Shown: piece by piece, positions 62,107-64,000 of the stretch
How positions within the stretch are numbered: the stretch's first letter is position 1
Layout of the letters: each line of letters opens with the position of its first letter
DNA from: Geobacter sp. UBA6151
GTDB lineage: Bacteria; Desulfobacterota; Desulfuromonadia; Geobacterales; Pseudopelobacteraceae
Assembly (NCBI GenBank): GCA_002423105.1
Contig: DIUT01000049.1
Location: 9,452 to 73,451 of the forward strand
Direction of reading: 5' to 3'
Length of the DNA stretch: 64,000 bases
Program-made: the position numbers and the translations under genes
Notes under the pieces: model-generated
What the model was told of the DNA's origin: nothing
The model's database searches: none
The model's input: the letters and a program-made list of their open reading frames with translations, nothing else

Positions 62107-63486
62107 ATGCAGTCCACCAAGAATAATGACCTCATGCACAACACTTGGACCCAGGCAATCTCAAATCTGGAAAAGGTCGTCCCGTCTCAGAACTTCATTA
62201 ACTGGATTCAACCGATTCAGTACAGCAGTTCTTACGGGGACACCATTGTTCTCTCCGCGCCAAATCAGTTTTTCAAGGAGTGGCTGGAAGACAACTACCT
62301 GGAGTTGATACGAAGCATCATTTCAGCTACTGCTGATAAAAACATATCGGTCGAATTTCTTTTACGAGAAGAAGAGGAACCTCCGCAGACTGGTTTGTCT
62401 GCACCCGAGAACAGTAGCGCCGATAACTCAGAAGAAGTCAAATATATACCAACAACCATAAAAAATCACAGCCCTCTGAATCCGCGGTATACCTTCAACC
62501 AGTTTGTCAGCGGTTCCGGCAACCAGTTTGCCCATGCGGCGGCACTTGCAGTCGCCAACAATCCAGCCACAACTTACAATCCATTATTTATATATGGTGG
62601 TGTCGGACTTGGTAAAAGTCATTTGCTAAACGCTATCGGTCATCACATAACTGAAAATGACCAAGCTGCCAGAATATGCTATTGTTCTGCGGAAAAATTC
62701 ATGCATGAGATGGTAAACCATATCCGGCTCAACAAAATGGATGAGTTCCGGGCACGATACAGATACGTTGATGTGCTGCTGATTGATGATATCCAGTTCA
62801 TAACTGGTAAAGAGCGAACACAGGTGGAGTTTTTTCATACATTTAATGCATTGTATGAAAATCATAAACAGATTGTGATAACGTCAGATAAATTTCCCAG
62901 GGAAATGCCAAACTTGGAAGAACGTCTCAGATCCCGTTTTGAATGGGGCTTGATCGCTGATATTCAGCCTCCGGACTTGGAAACCAAAATTGCAATTCTC
63001 AAGAAAAAAGCTGAATTGAATGCAATTAAATTACCTGATGATGTTGCTTATTTTTTGGCCTCCAGCGATACACGCAACGTTCGTGAACTTGAGGGAATGC
63101 TTATTCGCCTTGGAGCATACAGCAGTCTGCAACACACTCCAATAACGTTGCCCATGGCAAAACTTAATCTTAAAGATATCCTTGTTGACAAGCGTAAGGA
63201 TATCAACGTGGAACTTATTCAAAAGTCCACGGCCGAATACTTCGGGTTGAAAGTGGCTGATCTTAAGTCTGAAAAACGACTAAAAGCTTTTGTACAGGCA
63301 CGTCAAATAGCATTATGGTTGTGCCGGGATATGACTACGGCATCATATCCGGATATCGGTGGAAAGTTTGGTGGAAAAGATCATTCGACGGTAATTCACT
63401 CCGTGAAAAAAATTGAGCGTCAACTGGCAGAAGATACGAACCTGTCGAATACAATTGAGGAAATTAAGGCCATCATACTTCGATAA
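62107..63486 (+). CDS. dnaA: Chromosomal replication initiator DnaA
   Basis: A 459-residue protein with an N-terminal domain I, a variable linker (about 85-120), an AAA+ core NPRYTFNQFVSGSGNQFAHAAA ... YGGVGLGKSHLLNAIGH (Walker A) and VDVLLIDDIQFI (Walker B), and the C-terminal DnaA-box-binding helix-turn-helix (GGKFGGKDHSTVIHSVKKIE, with DHSTV). It melts oriC. ATG 62107 or a nearby downstream ATG (62131) starts it. It diverges from the rpmH operon and is followed by dnaN. Confidence 0.97.
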   Translation: MQSTKNNDLMHNTWTQAISNLEKVVPSQNFINWIQPIQYSSSYGDTIVLSAPNQFFKEWLEDNYLELIRSIISATADKNISVEFLLREEEEPPQTGLSAPENSSADNSEEVKYIPTTIKNHSPLNPRYTFNQFVSGSGNQFAHAAALAVANNPATTYNPLFIYGGVGLGKSHLLNAIGHHITENDQAARICYCSAEKFMHEMVNHIRLNKMDEFRARYRYVDVLLIDDIQFITGKERTQVEFFHTFNALYENHKQIVITSDKFPREMPNLEERLRSRFEWGLIADIQPPDLETKIAILKKKAELNAIKLPDDVAYFLASSDTRNVRELEGMLIRLGAYSSLQHTPITLPMAKLNLKDILVDKRKDINVELIQKSTAEYFGLKVADLKSEKRLKAFVQARQIALWLCRDMTTASYPDIGGKFGGKDHSTVIHSVKKIERQLAEDTNLSNTIEEIKAIILR

Positions 63487-63710
63487 ACAACATTATCACC
63501 AGACGCTGTTGACATGGTTGTTGAACTCTGTTGAAAAATATATCCCTGTTGATATCCTGCATAAAGTGCGCAGGTAATCAACATCATAAATATAAATATT
63601 TAGTATTAAATTCAATAATATATACATTATCAACTTTTTTCACAGCACATATAACATCATTAAAGATTTAATCTTCTATAATCAATTAAATAACAGAAAG
63701 GGAGCATCAT
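63487..63710. other. Candidate oriC segment between dnaA and dnaN
   Basis: This 224-base AT-rich spacer has TGTTGA-type boxes at 63506, 63519, 63529 (TGTTGAAAA) and 63547 (TGTTGATAT), and the reverse TCAACA at 63578. A very AT-rich stretch (about 63585-63700) follows that could act as the unwinding element. Canonical TTATCCACA is absent. It is consistent with a bipartite origin split around dnaA. Confidence 0.55.
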
Positions 63711-64000
63711 ATGATCTTTAAAATAAATAAGGACAACTTTTTGAAAGCTTTACAGAAAGTTCAAGGTATTGTTGAAAAGAGAACGTCAATGCCCATTCTG
63801 TCAAATGTATTGATTGAAGCAACGGATAATTATATCAATATATTGGCGACAGATCTTGAAGTTGGATTGAAGGGCACCTATCCAGCAACGATTGATGAAT
63901 CAGGAAAAATAACGGTTAATGCAAAAAAATTGTACGAAATTGTAAAAGAGTTACCAAATGAGGAAATAATTTTTTCGTCCAAAGAAAATGATTGGGTAGA
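63711..64000 (+). CDS. dnaN: DNA polymerase III beta subunit (sliding clamp), 5' part
   Basis: The first 96 residues only; the gene runs past the window end. MIFKINKDNFLKALQKVQGI, then EKRTSMPILSNVLIEA and ILATDLEVGLKG, are the standard N-terminal beta-clamp sequence. GGGAG lies about 8 bases upstream of ATG 63711. It follows dnaA on the same strand. Confidence 0.97.
   Translation, partial: MIFKINKDNFLKALQKVQGIVEKRTSMPILSNVLIEATDNYINILATDLEVGLKGTYPATIDESGKITVNAKKLYEIVKELPNEEIIFSSKENDWV

Noticed and set aside
1..64000. CRISPR array, rRNA operon, prophage
   Set aside because: I saw no regularly spaced identical repeats, no 16S/23S sequence and no phage structural genes; the phage-holin label at 41275 is a YvlD-type chromosomal gene.

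Overview
The window looks like chromosomal DNA of a Desulfuromonadia/Geobacterales bacterium, probably close to Trichlorobacter (Geobacter) lovleyi or Pelobacter propionicus. This rests on the gene set and order (dnaA-dnaN origin, rpmH-rnpA-yidD-yidC-mnmE-mnmG-rsmG, nadD-rsfS-rlmH, zapB-zapA-6S-fthC-rny-ymdB-tyrS), a single-chain pyruvate:ferredoxin oxidoreductase, futalosine-pathway menaquinone genes and a sodium-pumping methylmalonyl-CoA decarboxylase. It is inference, since no 16S rRNA gene is present. Most of the window is ordinary, densely packed housekeeping DNA.

Layout. 1-4.3 kb: end of a transaldolase-like gene, then a minus-strand chain hslO > U32/RlhA-like > thermonuclease. 4.3-11.3 kb: an accessory segment bounded by 15-bp direct repeats. 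It holds a HicB antitoxin with a beheaded HicA toxin, and a giant antiviral-STAND-like gene (nuclease + P-loop NTPase + long helical C-terminus) split by an IS4-family element with an exact 9-bp target duplication. 11.3-18 kb (minus): por, recR, ybaB, dnaX, SRP RNA, tRNA-Ser(GGA). 18-24 kb: UbiA/MqnP-like prenyltransferase, then plus-strand hemE, a VOC protein, a WbuC-type cupin, an exported unknown protein, an aminotransferase behind a two-hairpin leader, moaC and mog. 24.3-28 kb: mmdA-D-C-B, a membrane Na+ pump. 28-38 kb: smc, roadblock protein, ftsY, zapB, zapA, 6S RNA, fthC, rny, ymdB-like, tyrS. 38-45.6 kb: exported carbonic anhydrase, FN3 lipoprotein, RlmI-like methylase, YvlD-like membrane protein, a small GGQ protein, NifU-like and Tim44-like proteins, and a manganese-riboswitch operon (RHH protein, a 29-residue membrane peptide, DedA, TerC). 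45.6-56 kb (minus): ABC-F, MacB/LolD-like ATPase, rlmH, rsfS, nadD, a split ArnA pair with ArnC, ribonuclease D, mqnC, a YbgC-type thioesterase, rsmG. 56-64 kb: the origin cluster mnmG, parS, mnmE, yidC, yidD, rnpA, rpmH on the minus strand, and dnaA and dnaN diverging on the plus strand.

The items most worth attention are the IS-split antiviral-like gene, whose frame is restored exactly when one copy of the duplication is kept; the riboswitch operon with its unlisted 29-residue peptide; an A10 slippage tract in dnaX with a stop immediately after it in the -1 frame; and a perfect parS site in an origin cluster that lacks jag and parAB at the expected places.
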